From an uncultured Erysipelotrichaceae bacterium (lineage in GTDB: Bacteria; Bacillota_I; Bacilli_A; RF39; UBA660), in assembly GCA_902797005.1 (NCBI GenBank), contig CADBRE010000026.1:1-5297 (forward strand): a stretch of DNA of 5,297 nucleotides, read 5' to 3'. A program made the translations under genes and the position numbers. Position 1 is the stretch's first letter; each line of letters opens with the position of its first letter. This document shows positions 4,968 through 5,297 of the stretch, piece by piece. Under the pieces are notes generated by a model. It was not told the DNA's origin, made no database searches, and saw only the letters and a program-made list of their open reading frames with translations.

Positions 4968-5297
4968 TTATTCAAGATTTTTAAATATAAATAAATATCT
5001 TAGTTTACCTGTAAGATCATTTTCAAAGGAATAAGTGCATTCTGGCATGTATCTTTTTATTAGTTCTTCTAAATCTTTTTCGCTTTGTTCGTTTATTTCT
5101 AAAGCTATTAGAAATCTATCATTTAAATAGTTCTTAGCTTCTTTTAGTATTCTATCTATGTGGTCTATACCTTTTTCTCCACTAAACAATGCTAATTCAG
5201 GTTCGTATAATACTTCTTTAGGAAGTTTTTCACTTGTCATAACATATGGTGGGTTACTTATTAAGATATCATAGTTTTTGTCTTTTAAGTTCTTAAA
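4968..5297 (-). CDS. prmC: Release factor glutamine methyltransferase, C-terminal part
   Basis: PrmC (HemK) uses S-adenosylmethionine to methylate the glutamine of the GGQ motif in release factors RF1 and RF2. Only the last 109 residues are in the window; the gene continues past base 5297. The open frame reaches the edge, so the ATG at 5240 is internal: the residues before it read YDILISNPPYV, containing the NPPY motif that binds the target glutamine. Then follow the PrmC-typical LPKEVLYEPELALFSGEKGIDHIDRILKEA and the C-terminal DLTGKLRYLFIFKN, matching the usual DLAGRDRVV end. The EINEQSEKDLEELI segment replaces the usual EIG-x-x-Q stretch. It lies directly upstream of spoIIR, the order found in Bacilli, where prfA normally precedes prmC; prfA may lie just outside the window. 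Its substrate RF2 is encoded by prfB in the same window, on the other strand. Confidence 0.94.
   Translation of the reverse strand, partial: FKNLKDKNYDILISNPPYVMTSEKLPKEVLYEPELALFSGEKGIDHIDRILKEAKNYLNDRFLIALEINEQSEKDLEELIKRYMPECTYSFENDLTGKLRYLFIFKNLE

Noticed and set aside
5238..5240. ATG 5240 as the start of a separate 90-residue gene
   Set aside because: The frame stays open to the window edge and encodes the PrmC NPPY motif just upstream, so this is an internal Met of a truncated prmC.

Overview
This is an AT-rich window (roughly 30% G+C by eye) from a low-GC Gram-positive bacterium. It is gene-dense, uses strong GGAGG or AGGTGA ribosome binding sites, and keeps a sporulation gene (spoIIR). 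Tryptophan is encoded by TGG and the one in-frame TGA is the RF2 recoding site, so UGA is a stop and this is not a code-4 Mollicute. Together with the very low GC and a PduL-type phosphotransacetylase, this suggests a Bacilli or Erysipelotrichia-like lineage, possibly uncultured and gut-associated. The placement is inference.

Left part, + strand: after a long stem-loop at 30-77 come pduL (148-717) and prfB (717-1782). They share one base at the stop/start junction. prfB must be read through a +1 frameshift at an in-frame TGA (786-788), the classic RF2 autoregulatory signal, and encodes a 354-residue RF2. The transcript ends at an intrinsic terminator (about 1760-1795) formed by the last codons of prfB and of the convergent gene, whose stop codons overlap.

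Right part, - strand, in transcription order: the C-terminal end of prmC (cut by the window edge), spoIIR, an mntP-like manganese efflux pump, murA, and a membrane-anchored SGNH-fold protein. All run the same way. A near-consensus sigma-A promoter lies in front of murA. Terminator-like hairpins sit on the translation starts of spoIIR and mntP. The order prmC-spoIIR-mntP-murA recalls a condensed version of the Bacillus subtilis prfA-prmC-spoIIR...ywlD(mntP)...murAA region (from memory).

How the genes connect: PrmC methylates the GGQ glutamine of release factors, and RF2 (prfB) lies in the same window. MurA starts peptidoglycan precursor synthesis. SpoIIR is the forespore signal that triggers sigma-E activation. 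PduL interconverts acyl-CoA and acyl-phosphate. The strongest oddity is the SGNH-fold protein: every catalytic signature residue appears substituted (Ser to Ala, oxyanion Gly to Asp and Asn to Glu, Asp to Asn, His to Phe), which suggests an extracytoplasmic pseudoenzyme co-transcribed with murA. I saw no mobile element, CRISPR array, tRNA or rRNA, and no gene-free stretch longer than about 150 bases.
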